Assembly: GCF_900095265.1 (NCBI RefSeq)
Contig: NZ_LT607653.1
Coordinates: forward strand, 412,896 to 476,895
Length of the DNA: 64,000 nt
Source of the DNA: Janthinobacterium sp. UMAB-56
GTDB taxonomy: Bacteria > Pseudomonadota > Gammaproteobacteria > Burkholderiales > Burkholderiaceae_D
Reading direction: 5' to 3'
The position numbers and the translations under genes are program-made. The notes under the pieces are model-generated. The model searched no databases. It was not told the origin of the DNA and was given only the letters and a program-made list of their open reading frames with translations. Shown here piece by piece: positions 1 through 7,705 of the stretch. How positions within the stretch are numbered: position 1 is the stretch's first letter; the number at the start of each line of letters is the position of its first letter.

Positions 1-107
1 CGTTGTCAAAATCTGTTTTTGTCGCGTTAGCCCAGCATTATTATCAAATCGGCATGCCCGCACGCTTGCTTGAAAATTATTTCATTTAGATAATATTGAG
101 GTAAAAT

Positions 108-121
108 TTGATTTACATCAA
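108..121 (+). promoter_or_regulatory. Fnr/Anr box, perfect consensus, with -10 at 145-150
   Basis: The sequence TTGATTTACATCAA is an exact TTGAT-N4-ATCAA Fnr/Anr/CRP-family site centred at 114.5. A -10-like hexamer TATAGT lies at 145-150, which puts the start site near 156-157 and the box at about -41.5. That is the classic class II position for oxygen-responsive activation. The presumed target is the plus-strand cluster starting with the FabI-like gene. Site and spacing are seen directly; activation by an Fnr homologue is inferred. Confidence 0.75.
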
Positions 122-149
122 TGCTGCAATGCCGCAATCGCACTTATAG

Positions 150-163
150 TTGACCTAGCTCAA
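150..163 (+). promoter_or_regulatory. Second, imperfect Fnr/Anr box
   Basis: TTGACCTAGCTCAA keeps the TTGA-N6-TCAA core and matches 8 of the 10 consensus positions. Its centre (156.5) is 42 bp, four helical turns, downstream of the perfect box at 108-121. It overlaps the predicted start site of the upstream promoter, so it could repress that promoter or activate a second one further down (TCTAAA near 205-210). Confidence 0.5.
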
Positions 164-293
164 AGCGTCATGGAATGCGGATCGGACTCAGCTCGAATCA
201 CGCATCTAAATGCTGTAGAGTCATTTCGCCCCGCTCCAGTTCCCCGAGAATGCACTGGTGCTGGCCACGAACTTAGTGACGGAAGCCAGATTC

Positions 294-437
294 ATGAAGA
301 TACAGACCACCGCAGCTGAAGCAGGCAGCGCTTTACATCCCCATATCCCCATTGCCTTGCCATATGTGCGCGCCGGCGCGGTGCCATGCCTGAACGCGGC
401 CATGCCCTGGCCGCTCATGGCTGCGGGCAAGCCATGA
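294..437 (+). CDS. Possible 47-codon leader ORF coupled to the FabI-like gene
   Basis: ATG at 294 follows GGAAG at 281-285. The frame runs 47 codons and its TGA (435-437) overlaps the ATG of the next gene (434) as ATGA. The product starts MKIQTTAAEAG and is rich in Ala and Pro; no family was recognised. The FabI-like gene has no convincing ribosome-binding site of its own at 434, which is what translational coupling to this ORF would explain. It may be only a leader rather than a functional peptide. Confidence 0.35.
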   Translation: MKIQTTAAEAGSALHPHIPIALPYVRAGAVPCLNAAMPWPLMAAGKP

Positions 438-1219
438 CGGCGCCGGTGCCGCAGTGCCTGCCATTGCAGGGCAAGCGCGGGCTGGTGGTGGGCATCGCCA
501 ACACGCACAGCATCGCCTGGGGCTGCGCCAGCGCACTGCGCGCGGCCGGCGCCGAACTGGCAGTGACCTGGCTCAATGACAAGGCCCGCCCGCACGTGGA
601 GCCGCTGGCGCAGCAATTGCAGGCGGCCATCATGGCGCCGCTCGACGTGGCCGTGCCGGGCCAGCTCGAAGCGCTGTTCGCGCAGATCGAACGGCAGTGG
701 GGGCGGCTCGACTTCCTCGTCCATTCCATCGCTTACGCGCCGAAGCAGGACTTGCATGGCCGCGTGACGGACAGTTCCGCCGACGGTTTTGCGCAGGCGA
801 TGGATATTTCCTGCCACTCCTTCATGCGCATGGCGAAGCTGGCCGAACCGCTGATGCCGGACGGCGGCAGCTTGATGACCATGAGCTACCTGGGTGCGGA
901 GGAAGTCATCGCCGACTACGGCCTGATGGGCCCCGTGAAGGCGGCGCTGGAAGCGTCGGTGCGTTACCTGGCCGCCGAACTGGGTCCGCAAGGCATCCGT
1001 GTCAACGCCATCTCGCCCGGCCCCCTGGAGACGCGGGCCGCTTCCGGGATTGCCCATTTCGACCGCCTGATGGCTGACGCCATTGCACGCTCCCCTATGC
1101 GGCGCCTGGCCACCATCGAGGACGTGGGGGCGCTGTGCGCCTTTCTCGCCGGCGACGGCGCGCGCGCCATCACGGGCGGCACCTTGTATGTCGACGGTGG
1201 CTACAACATTCTGAATTGA
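434..1219 (+). CDS. FabI-like enoyl-[acyl-carrier-protein] reductase (SDR family)
   Basis: The 261-residue protein is a short-chain dehydrogenase of the FabI type, which reduces trans-2-enoyl-ACP with NAD(P)H in fatty acid synthesis. Visible marks are the FabI-style cofactor loop GIANTHSIAWG (residues 20-30), VHSIAYAP (96-103), the catalytic Tyr162-x6-Lys169 pair in DYGLMGPVK, and the C-terminal GGTLYVDGGYN. Length matches FabI (about 260). The start at 434 gives the normal FabI N-terminus; an upstream ATG at 386 would add 16 unrelated residues. At the position of E. coli Gly93, where substitution gives triclosan resistance, this protein has Ala100. It heads the export/DUF3141/Pta/AckA cluster behind the Fnr-type promoter, so it may be a low-oxygen paralogue rather than the housekeeping FabI. 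Confidence 0.85.
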   Translation: MTAPVPQCLPLQGKRGLVVGIANTHSIAWGCASALRAAGAELAVTWLNDKARPHVEPLAQQLQAAIMAPLDVAVPGQLEALFAQIERQWGRLDFLVHSIAYAPKQDLHGRVTDSSADGFAQAMDISCHSFMRMAKLAEPLMPDGGSLMTMSYLGAEEVIADYGLMGPVKAALEASVRYLAAELGPQGIRVNAISPGPLETRAASGIAHFDRLMADAIARSPMRRLATIEDVGALCAFLAGDGARAITGGTLYVDGGYNILN

Positions 1220-1229
1220 CTGGAAGAAG

Positions 1230-2678
1230 ATGATCTTGCCTGTTCCCGTTCTACCTGCATGCGCCAGGATGGCCGCGTTGGCCGCTACGCTTGCCCTGGC
1301 CGGCTGCGCCTCGATGGCGCCGCCGTATGCGGCACCGCCGCTGCCCGTGGCGGCGCAGTATCCGGAAACCGATCCGGCTGGCGCGCACGCGTCCGACGTC
1401 GCCTGGCAAAGCTACTTTGCCGACCCGCGCCTGCAGGCCATGCTTGCGCAGGCGCTGGCCAGCAACCGCGATATCCGCATCGCCGCCCTGCGCGTGGAAG
1501 AGGCGCGTGCCGCGTATGGCATTGCGCGCGCCGAACAATTTCCCACCATCGCGCTGGGCGCCTCCGGCAGCCGCGCGCGCGTGCCCGGTGACTTGAGCGT
1601 GACGGGGCGCCCCATGACGAGCGCGCAGTACCAGGCGGGCTTGAACGTGAGCGCCTGGGAGCTCGATTTCTGGGGTCGCGTGCGCAGCCTGAAAGACAGC
1701 GCGCTGCAAACCCTGCTGGCCAGCGACGAGGCGCGCCGCGCCGTCGGCGTGGCCCTGGTGGCGCAGGTCGCCAACGGCTACCTGGGCTTGCGCGAACTCG
1801 ATGAACGGGTGGCGCTGGCGCGCGCCACGGTCGACAGCCGCGCCGAATCGTTGCGCATTTTTACGCGCCGTTTCGAAGTCGGTTCGATTTCCAAACTGGA
1901 TCTGACGCAGGTGGAAACCTTGCTTAGCCAGGCCCTGTTGCTGGCGGCCCAGCTGGAGCAGGCGCGCGCCGTGCAGGCGCACGCGCTGGCCCAACTGGTG
2001 GGCGGCCCGGTCGACCTGACGCCGGTGGCTGGTGAGGTGCGCCGCTTCGACGACGCCAGCGTGCTGCAGCCGCTGCACGCGGGCTTGCCCTCGTCTTTGC
2101 TCACGCAGCGCCCCGACCTGATCGCGGCCGAACATCAACTGCGCGCCGCGCAAGCCAATATCGGCGCCGCGCGCGCCGCCTTCTTCCCGACGATTTCGCT
2201 GACGGCGGCCTATGGCACGGCCAGCGCGGAATTGAGCGGCCTGTTCGATTCTGGCAGCGGCGCCTGGAATCTTGCGCCGCGCCTGGTGCTGCCGATTTTT
2301 GACGCGGGCCGTTTGCGCGCCAATATGGACCTGGCCGAAGTACGCCGCGACGTGGCCGTGGCCAATTATGAAAAAAGCGTGCAGGGCGCCTTCCGCGAAG
2401 TGGCCGACGCGCTGTCGAACCGGCGCTGGCTGGCGCTGCAAGTCGACATCGGCAAGACGACCCTGGCGGCGCAGAGCGAACGGGCGCGCCTGGCCAAGCT
2501 GCGCTACGACAATGGCGCCGCACCCTACCTGGAAGTGCTCGATGCGCAGCGCGACCTGCTGACGGTGGAGCAGCAACTGGTGCAGACGCGCCGCGCTCTG
2601 CTTTCGAGCCAGGTCAGCCTGTATGCGGCGCTGGGCGGCGGCGCGCCCGCCTCCTCCGCCGCCGCTTCCACCCACTAA
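1230..2678 (+). CDS. NodT-family outer-membrane efflux lipoprotein
   Basis: This 482-residue TolC-like channel forms the outer-membrane exit of a tripartite exporter. The N-terminus is a lipoprotein signal ending in the lipobox LAGC with Cys26; the +2 residue is Ala, so it should be sorted to the outer membrane. Two outer_membrane_efflux repeats follow, with typical phrases WELDFWGRVRSLKDSA (first half), LLTQRPDLIAAEHQLRAAQANIGAARAAFFP (middle, quoted here only as a family landmark around residues 290-320) and NYEKSVQGAFREVADAL. GGAAG just upstream supports the ATG at 1230. It lies 10 nt after the FabI-like gene and 18 nt before the fusion protein, so it is the natural partner of the YhiI/RbbA/YhhJ proteins encoded next. 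Confidence 0.9.
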   Translation: MILPVPVLPACARMAALAATLALAGCASMAPPYAAPPLPVAAQYPETDPAGAHASDVAWQSYFADPRLQAMLAQALASNRDIRIAALRVEEARAAYGIARAEQFPTIALGASGSRARVPGDLSVTGRPMTSAQYQAGLNVSAWELDFWGRVRSLKDSALQTLLASDEARRAVGVALVAQVANGYLGLRELDERVALARATVDSRAESLRIFTRRFEVGSISKLDLTQVETLLSQALLLAAQLEQARAVQAHALAQLVGGPVDLTPVAGEVRRFDDASVLQPLHAGLPSSLLTQRPDLIAAEHQLRAAQANIGAARAAFFPTISLTAAYGTASAELSGLFDSGSGAWNLAPRLVLPIFDAGRLRANMDLAEVRRDVAVANYEKSVQGAFREVADALSNRRWLALQVDIGKTTLAAQSERARLAKLRYDNGAAPYLEVLDAQRDLLTVEQQLVQTRRALLSSQVSLYAALGGGAPASSAAASTH

Positions 2679-2696
2679 TTTGATCGCCTCGATACC

Positions 2697-3770
2697 ATGA
2701 ATGTTCAATTGAAGAAAAAACTCATCCCTGCGGCGCTGGTCGTGGCCGTTCTCGTGCTGGGCTATGTGGCCTGGCAAAAAATGCGTCCCACGGGCCCTGG
2801 CGCAGGTTTTGTCAGCGGCAATGGACGCATCGAAGCGACCGAGATCGATGTGGCCACCAAGCTGGCCGGCCGCGTCAAGGAGATCCTCGTGCGCGAGGGC
2901 GACTTCGTCAAGGCTGGCCAGCCGCTGGCCGCCATGCAGGTCGATTCCCTGACGGCCCAGCGCGACGAGGCGCGCGCGCGCCAGCAGCAGTCGTCCGACG
3001 CCGTGGTCGGCGCACAGGCGCAGGTGGCCGTGCGCGCGAGCGACAAGGCAGCCGCCCAGGCTTTGGTGGCGCAGCGCGAAAGCGAACTCGATGCGGCCAG
3101 GCGCCGCCTGGCGCGCTCCGAAACCCTGTCGAAGGAGGGCGCGTCCTCGGTGCAGGAACTCGACGACGACCGCGCCCGCGTGCGCAGCGTGGCGGCCGCA
3201 CTGAATGCGGCCAGGGCGCAGGTCACGGCGGCGCAGGCGGCCATCGACGCGGCCAAGGCGCAGGTGGTCGGTTCCCGCTCCGCTGTCGTGGCGGCCGAGG
3301 CGACCACGGCGCGCATCGATGCCGACCTGGCCGATGGCCAGCTGACGGCGCCGCGCGACGGCCGCGTGCAATACCTGGTGGCGCAGCAGGGCGAAGTGCT
3401 GGCCGGTGGCGGCAAGGTGCTTAACCTGGTCGACCTGTCGGACGTCTACATGACCTTCTTCCTGCCCGAGACGGCGGCCGGCAAGGTGGCGATGGGCGGC
3501 GAAGTGCGCATCGTCCTCGATGCGGCGCCCAGTTACGTGATTCCGGCAACCATCTCGTTTGTCGCCGCCAGCGCGCAGTTCACGCCAAAGACGGTGGAAA
3601 CGGCCAGCGAGCGCCAGAAGCTGATGTTCCGCGTCAAGGCGCAGATCAGCCGCGAGCTGCTGCAAAAGCACCTGGCCCTGGTAAAAGTGGGCTTGCCTGG
3701 CGTGGCCTGGGTGCGTCTCGATGCGAAGCAGGCATGGCCCGCTGAACTGACCACGAAGGTCCCGCAGTGA
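2697..3770 (+). CDS. yhiI: HlyD/YhiI-type membrane fusion protein
   Basis: The 357-residue periplasmic adaptor links the inner-membrane ABC exporter to the NodT channel. It has an N-terminal membrane anchor (about residues 9-26), a split biotinyl-lipoyl domain ([20 protein letters not shown], and [18 protein letters not shown] after the hairpin), a long Ala/Arg/Gln-rich coiled-coil hairpin (about 85-200) and a beta-barrel domain. Size and gene order (fusion protein, double ATPase-permease, permease) match E. coli yhiI-rbbA-yhhJ. Its TGA overlaps the GTG start of the next gene. The substrate cannot be read from the sequence. Confidence 0.88.
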   Translation: MNVQLKKKLIPAALVVAVLVLGYVAWQKMRPTGPGAGFVSGNGRIEATEIDVATKLAGRVKEILVREGDFVKAGQPLAAMQVDSLTAQRDEARARQQQSSDAVVGAQAQVAVRASDKAAAQALVAQRESELDAARRRLARSETLSKEGASSVQELDDDRARVRSVAAALNAARAQVTAAQAAIDAAKAQVVGSRSAVVAAEATTARIDADLADGQLTAPRDGRVQYLVAQQGEVLAGGGKVLNLVDLSDVYMTFFLPETAAGKVAMGGEVRIVLDAAPSYVIPATISFVAASAQFTPKTVETASERQKLMFRVKAQISRELLQKHLALVKVGLPGVAWVRLDAKQAWPAELTTKVPQ

Positions 3771-6529
3771 CGATGGACGTGAAACCATCTGTCGTCAGTA
3801 TCCAGGGCGTCAGCCAGCATTACGGCAAGACGGTGGCGCTCGATGGCATCGATCTTGACGTGCCGGCCGGCTGCATGGTGGGCTTGATCGGCCCCGACGG
3901 CGTGGGCAAATCGAGTTTGCTGTCGCTGGTGGCCGGCGCGCGCGTCGTGCAGCAGGGCAGCGTGATGGCGCTGGGCGGCGATATGCGCGATGCGCGCCAT
4001 CGCGACGACGTCTGCCCGCGTATCGCCTACATGCCGCAAGGCCTGGGCAAGAATCTGTATCCGACCCTGTCGGTTGAGGAAAACCTGCAGTTTTTCGCGC
4101 GCCTGTTCGGCCATGACGCGGCCGAGCGCCGCCGCCGCATCGACCAGCTGACCCGCAGCACGGGCTTGCAGCCCTTCCTGGCGCGCCCGGCGGGCAAGCT
4201 GTCGGGCGGCATGAAGCAGAAGCTGGGCCTGTGCTGCGCCCTGATCCACGATCCCGACCTGCTCATTCTCGATGAACCGACCACCGGAGTCGATCCGCTG
4301 GCGCGGGCCCAGTTCTGGGACCTGATCGCCGGCATCCGCGTGCAGCGCCCGCAAATGAGCGTGATGGTGGCCACCGCCTACATGGACGAAGCGCAGCGCT
4401 TCGACTGGCTGGTCGCCATGGATGACGGCAAGGTGCTGGACACGGGCACGCCGGCCGAACTGCTGGCGCGCACGGACAGCAGCAACCTGGAAGCGGCCTT
4501 CATCAAGCTGCTGCCCGAAGCCAAGCGTGCAGGCCACCAGCCCGTCATCATCACGCCGCTGGACGCGGCCAGCGCGCAGGACGTCGCTATCGAGGCGCAA
4601 GACCTGACCATGCGCTTCGGTGATTTTACTGCCGTCGACCATGTGAATTTCCGCATCGGCCGTGGCGAGATTTTCGGCTTCCTGGGTTCGAACGGCTGCG
4701 GTAAATCGACCACCATGAAGATGCTCACGGGATTGCTTCCTGCGACGCAAGGCAAGGCCTGGCTGTTCGGCAAGGAAGTCGATTCCAACGATATCGACAC
4801 GCGCCGCAGGGTCGGCTACATGTCGCAGGCATTTTCTCTGTACAGCGAGTTGACGGTGCGCCAGAACCTGGTGCTGCACGCGCGCCTGTTTCACGTCCCC
4901 GACAGCGAAATAGGGGCGCGCATCGATGAAATGGCGCAGCGCTTCGACTTGAATTCAGTGATGGACGACTTGCCCGACAGCCTGCCGCTGGGCATACGCC
5001 AGCGTTTGTCGCTGGCCGTGGCCATGGTGCACAAGCCGGAAATGCTGATCCTCGACGAGCCGACGTCCGGCGTCGACCCCATCGCGCGCGACAATTTCTG
5101 GCGCCTGATGATCGAGCTGGCGCGGCGCGACCGCGTCACCATCTTCATTTCCACCCACTTCATGAACGAGGCCGAGCGCTGCGACCGCATCTCGCTGATG
5201 CATGCCGGTAAAGTGCTGGTCAGCGATGCACCGGCCGAACTGGTACGCAAGAAGGGCGCGCCATCGCTGGAAGCGGCCTTCATCGCCTACCTGGAAGAGG
5301 CGGGTGGCGGTACGGCGCCGGCGACAGTGCAGGAAACGCCGGCACCCGTGCAGGAAGCGGCAGTGCAGGCACCGCAGCAGCAGGAACAGCGGCAGCAACG
5401 CAGCCGTTTCAGCCTGGGCCGCATGCTCAGCTACATGTGGCGCGAAACCCTGGAATTGCGCCGCGACCCTGTGCGTCTGACGCTGGCGCTGGGCGGCTCG
5501 GTGCTGCTGCTGTTTGTCATCGGCTTCGGCATCAGCCTGGACGTGGAAGACTTGAGTTACGCAGTGCTCGACCACGACCAGACCACGCTGAGCCAGAATT
5601 ACACGAATAACCTGGCCGGCTCGCGCTACTTCGTCGAGCGGCCGCCCCTGCGCGACTATGCCGATATCGACAAGCGCATGCGCAGCGGCGAACTGTCGCT
5701 GGCCATCGAGATCCCGCCCGGCTTCGCGCGCGACGTGCAGCGCGGCGCGCCAGCGCAGGTGGGCGCGTGGATCGATGGCGCCATGCCGATGCGCGCCGAA
5801 ACCGTGCAAGGCTACGTACAGGGCATGCACCAGCTGTGGCTGGCCGACCAGGCCTTGCACCGCTATGGCATCACGCTGAGCAACCCGGTCGCCATCCAGA
5901 CGCGCTACCGCTACAACCCGGACGTGAAAAGCCTGCCCGCCATGGTGCCGGCCGTGATTCCTTTGCTGCTGCTGATGCTGCCGGCCATGCTGGCGGCGCT
6001 GTCCGTGGTGCGCGAAAAGGAACTGGGCTCCATCATCAACCTGTACGTGACGCCCGTGACACGCCTGGAATTTTTGCTCGGCAAGCAGGTGCCATACGTG
6101 GCGCTGGCCATGCTCAACTTTGTCCTCATGGCGCTGCTGGCGGTCACCGCCTTCGGCGTGCCGGTCAAGGGCAGCTTGCCGACCCTGATCTTTGCCACCT
6201 TCATCTTCAATATCTGCGCCACCGGCATCGGCCTGTTCGCCTCGACGTTTACGCGCAGCCAGATCGCGGCCCTGTTCGTGACCATGATCGGCACCATGAT
6301 CCCGGCCATCCAGTTTTCCGGCCTGCTCAATCCTGTCTCGTCGATGGAAGGCGTAGGCAAGGTGATCGGCCTGATGTATCCGGCCACGCACATGCTCAAT
6401 ATCAGCCGGGGCGTGTTCAACAAGGCGCTGGGTTTTGGCGACTTGCACGCCTCGTTCTGGCCACTGATCGTCGCCATTCCCGTGATCCTCGGCGTGACGG
6501 TGGCGCTGCTGAAGAAACAGGAGTCGTAA
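3767..6529 (+). CDS. rbbA: RbbA-type ABC transporter: two ATPase domains fused to an ABC-2 permease
   Basis: This 920-residue fusion combines two ABC ATPase domains (about residues 8-235 and 275-500) with an ABC-2 type permease (about 545-915). Walker A motifs are GPDGVGKSS and GSNGCGKST; Walker B/D-loops are [13 protein letters not shown] and [13 protein letters not shown]. The first ABC signature is [10 protein letters not shown], the second the weaker [11 protein letters not shown] Gln/Pro-rich linker (about 510-545) separates ATPases and permease. E. coli RbbA (about 911 aa) has the same build and was described as a ribosome-associated ATPase; the permease and the flanking fusion protein and NodT channel favour a role in export here. 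The GTG start at 3767 overlaps the upstream stop (GTGA); an ATG at 3773 is an alternative. Confidence 0.9.
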   Translation: MTMDVKPSVVSIQGVSQHYGKTVALDGIDLDVPAGCMVGLIGPDGVGKSSLLSLVAGARVVQQGSVMALGGDMRDARHRDDVCPRIAYMPQGLGKNLYPTLSVEENLQFFARLFGHDAAERRRRIDQLTRSTGLQPFLARPAGKLSGGMKQKLGLCCALIHDPDLLILDEPTTGVDPLARAQFWDLIAGIRVQRPQMSVMVATAYMDEAQRFDWLVAMDDGKVLDTGTPAELLARTDSSNLEAAFIKLLPEAKRAGHQPVIITPLDAASAQDVAIEAQDLTMRFGDFTAVDHVNFRIGRGEIFGFLGSNGCGKSTTMKMLTGLLPATQGKAWLFGKEVDSNDIDTRRRVGYMSQAFSLYSELTVRQNLVLHARLFHVPDSEIGARIDEMAQRFDLNSVMDDLPDSLPLGIRQRLSLAVAMVHKPEMLILDEPTSGVDPIARDNFWRLMIELARRDRVTIFISTHFMNEAERCDRISLMHAGKVLVSDAPAELVRKKGAPSLEAAFIAYLEEAGGGTAPATVQETPAPVQEAAVQAPQQQEQRQQRSRFSLGRMLSYMWRETLELRRDPVRLTLALGGSVLLLFVIGFGISLDVEDLSYAVLDHDQTTLSQNYTNNLAGSRYFVERPPLRDYADIDKRMRSGELSLAIEIPPGFARDVQRGAPAQVGAWIDGAMPMRAETVQGYVQGMHQLWLADQALHRYGITLSNPVAIQTRYRYNPDVKSLPAMVPAVIPLLLLMLPAMLAALSVVREKELGSIINLYVTPVTRLEFLLGKQVPYVALAMLNFVLMALLAVTAFGVPVKGSLPTLIFATFIFNICATGIGLFASTFTRSQIAALFVTMIGTMIPAIQFSGLLNPVSSMEGVGKVIGLMYPATHMLNISRGVFNKALGFGDLHASFWPLIVAIPVILGVTVALLKKQES

Positions 6530-6533
6530 GCGT

Positions 6534-7658
6534 ATGCGCCACCTTGAAAATATCTACCGCCTGGGCGTGAAGGAAATCTGGAGCCTGATCCGCGATCCCA
6601 TGATGCTGATCCTGATCCTCTACACCTTCACTTTAGCCATCTACGTGGCTGCCACGGCCAAGCCGGAAACCCTGCACATGGCCTCAATCGCCATCGTCGA
6701 CGAGGATGGCTCGCCGCTGTCCGGACGCATCGCCTCGGCCTTTTTCCCGCCGCAGTTCACGCCGCCGGCGATGATCAACCAGGGCCAGGTCGATGCGGGC
6801 CTGGACGCCGGCCAGTACACCTTCGTGCTGACGATACCGCCCAAGCTGCAGGCGGACGTGCTGGGTGGGCGCCAGGCGGAATTGCAGCTGAACGTGGACG
6901 CCACGCGCATGAGCCAGGCCTTCAGCGGCAGCGGCTACATCCAGCAGATCGTTGCCGGCGAGGTGTCCGAATTCGCCAAACGATATCGGCGCGCGACGGT
7001 CTCGCCGGTGGAACTGGTGATGCGCTCGCGCTTCAATCCATCGCTGAGCCAGGCGTGGTTTGGCTCACTGATGGAAATCATCAACCAGGTGACGATGCTG
7101 TCGATCATCCTCACCGGCGCGGCCCTGATCCGCGAGCGCGAACACGGTACCATCGAGCACTTGCTGGTGATGCCCGTGACGCCGGCCGAGATCATGCTGG
7201 GCAAGGTCTGGTCGATGGGCCTGGTGGTGCTGCTGGCGGCCGCCCTGTCGCTGAACCTGGTGGTGCGCGGCATGCTGCACGTGCCCATCGAAGGCTCGAT
7301 AGCACTCTTCCTGTGCGGTGCGGCCCTGCACCTGTTTGCTACCACCTCGATGGGCATCTTCCTCGCTACCGTGGCGCGCAGCATGCCGCAGTTCGGCATG
7401 CTGCTGATCCTCGTGCTGCTGCCGCTGCAAATGCTCTCGGGCGGCAGCACGCCGCGCGAAAGCATGCCCGAACTGGTGCAGAACATCATGCTGATCGCAC
7501 CGACCACGCACTTCGTCGAATTGAGCCAGGCGATTTTGTACCGCGGCGCCGGCATCGACGTGGTGTGGAAACCGTTCCTGGCCCTGCTGGCCATCGGCAC
7601 GGCCCTGTTTTCCTTCGCTCTGGCGCGCTTTCGCAAGACCATCAGCCAGATGGCGTAG
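6534..7658 (+). CDS. yhhJ: YhhJ-type ABC-2 permease
   Basis: The 374-residue integral membrane protein has the ABC-2 permease layout: one N-terminal membrane helix (about 20-40), a periplasmic domain of about 140 residues and a C-terminal bundle of five to six helices (about 175-370). The phrases EHLLVMPVTPAEIMLGK and LPLQMLSGGSTPRESMP are typical of the family. Length agrees with E. coli YhhJ (about 375). It starts 4 nt after the RbbA gene and would pair with RbbA's own permease half in the inner membrane. It ends the export cassette; the next gene belongs to a different function. Confidence 0.88.
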   Translation: MRHLENIYRLGVKEIWSLIRDPMMLILILYTFTLAIYVAATAKPETLHMASIAIVDEDGSPLSGRIASAFFPPQFTPPAMINQGQVDAGLDAGQYTFVLTIPPKLQADVLGGRQAELQLNVDATRMSQAFSGSGYIQQIVAGEVSEFAKRYRRATVSPVELVMRSRFNPSLSQAWFGSLMEIINQVTMLSIILTGAALIREREHGTIEHLLVMPVTPAEIMLGKVWSMGLVVLLAAALSLNLVVRGMLHVPIEGSIALFLCGAALHLFATTSMGIFLATVARSMPQFGMLLILVLLPLQMLSGGSTPRESMPELVQNIMLIAPTTHFVELSQAILYRGAGIDVVWKPFLALLAIGTALFSFALARFRKTISQMA

Positions 7659-7705
7659 GCCCCGCGCCGGAATGGTCCGGCGTATTTTGCATGAAAAGGA
7701 TAGCC

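Noticed and set aside
1251..3788. 845-codon open frame on the minus strand
   Set aside because: It lies wholly antisense to the NodT and YhiI genes, has His/Arg/Gln-rich low-complexity composition and no recognisable domain; a GC-rich shadow.
7055..7705. Upstream extension of the DUF3141 frame
   Set aside because: It overlaps the end of yhhJ in another frame; AAGGA before ATG 7706 and family alignment set the start there.
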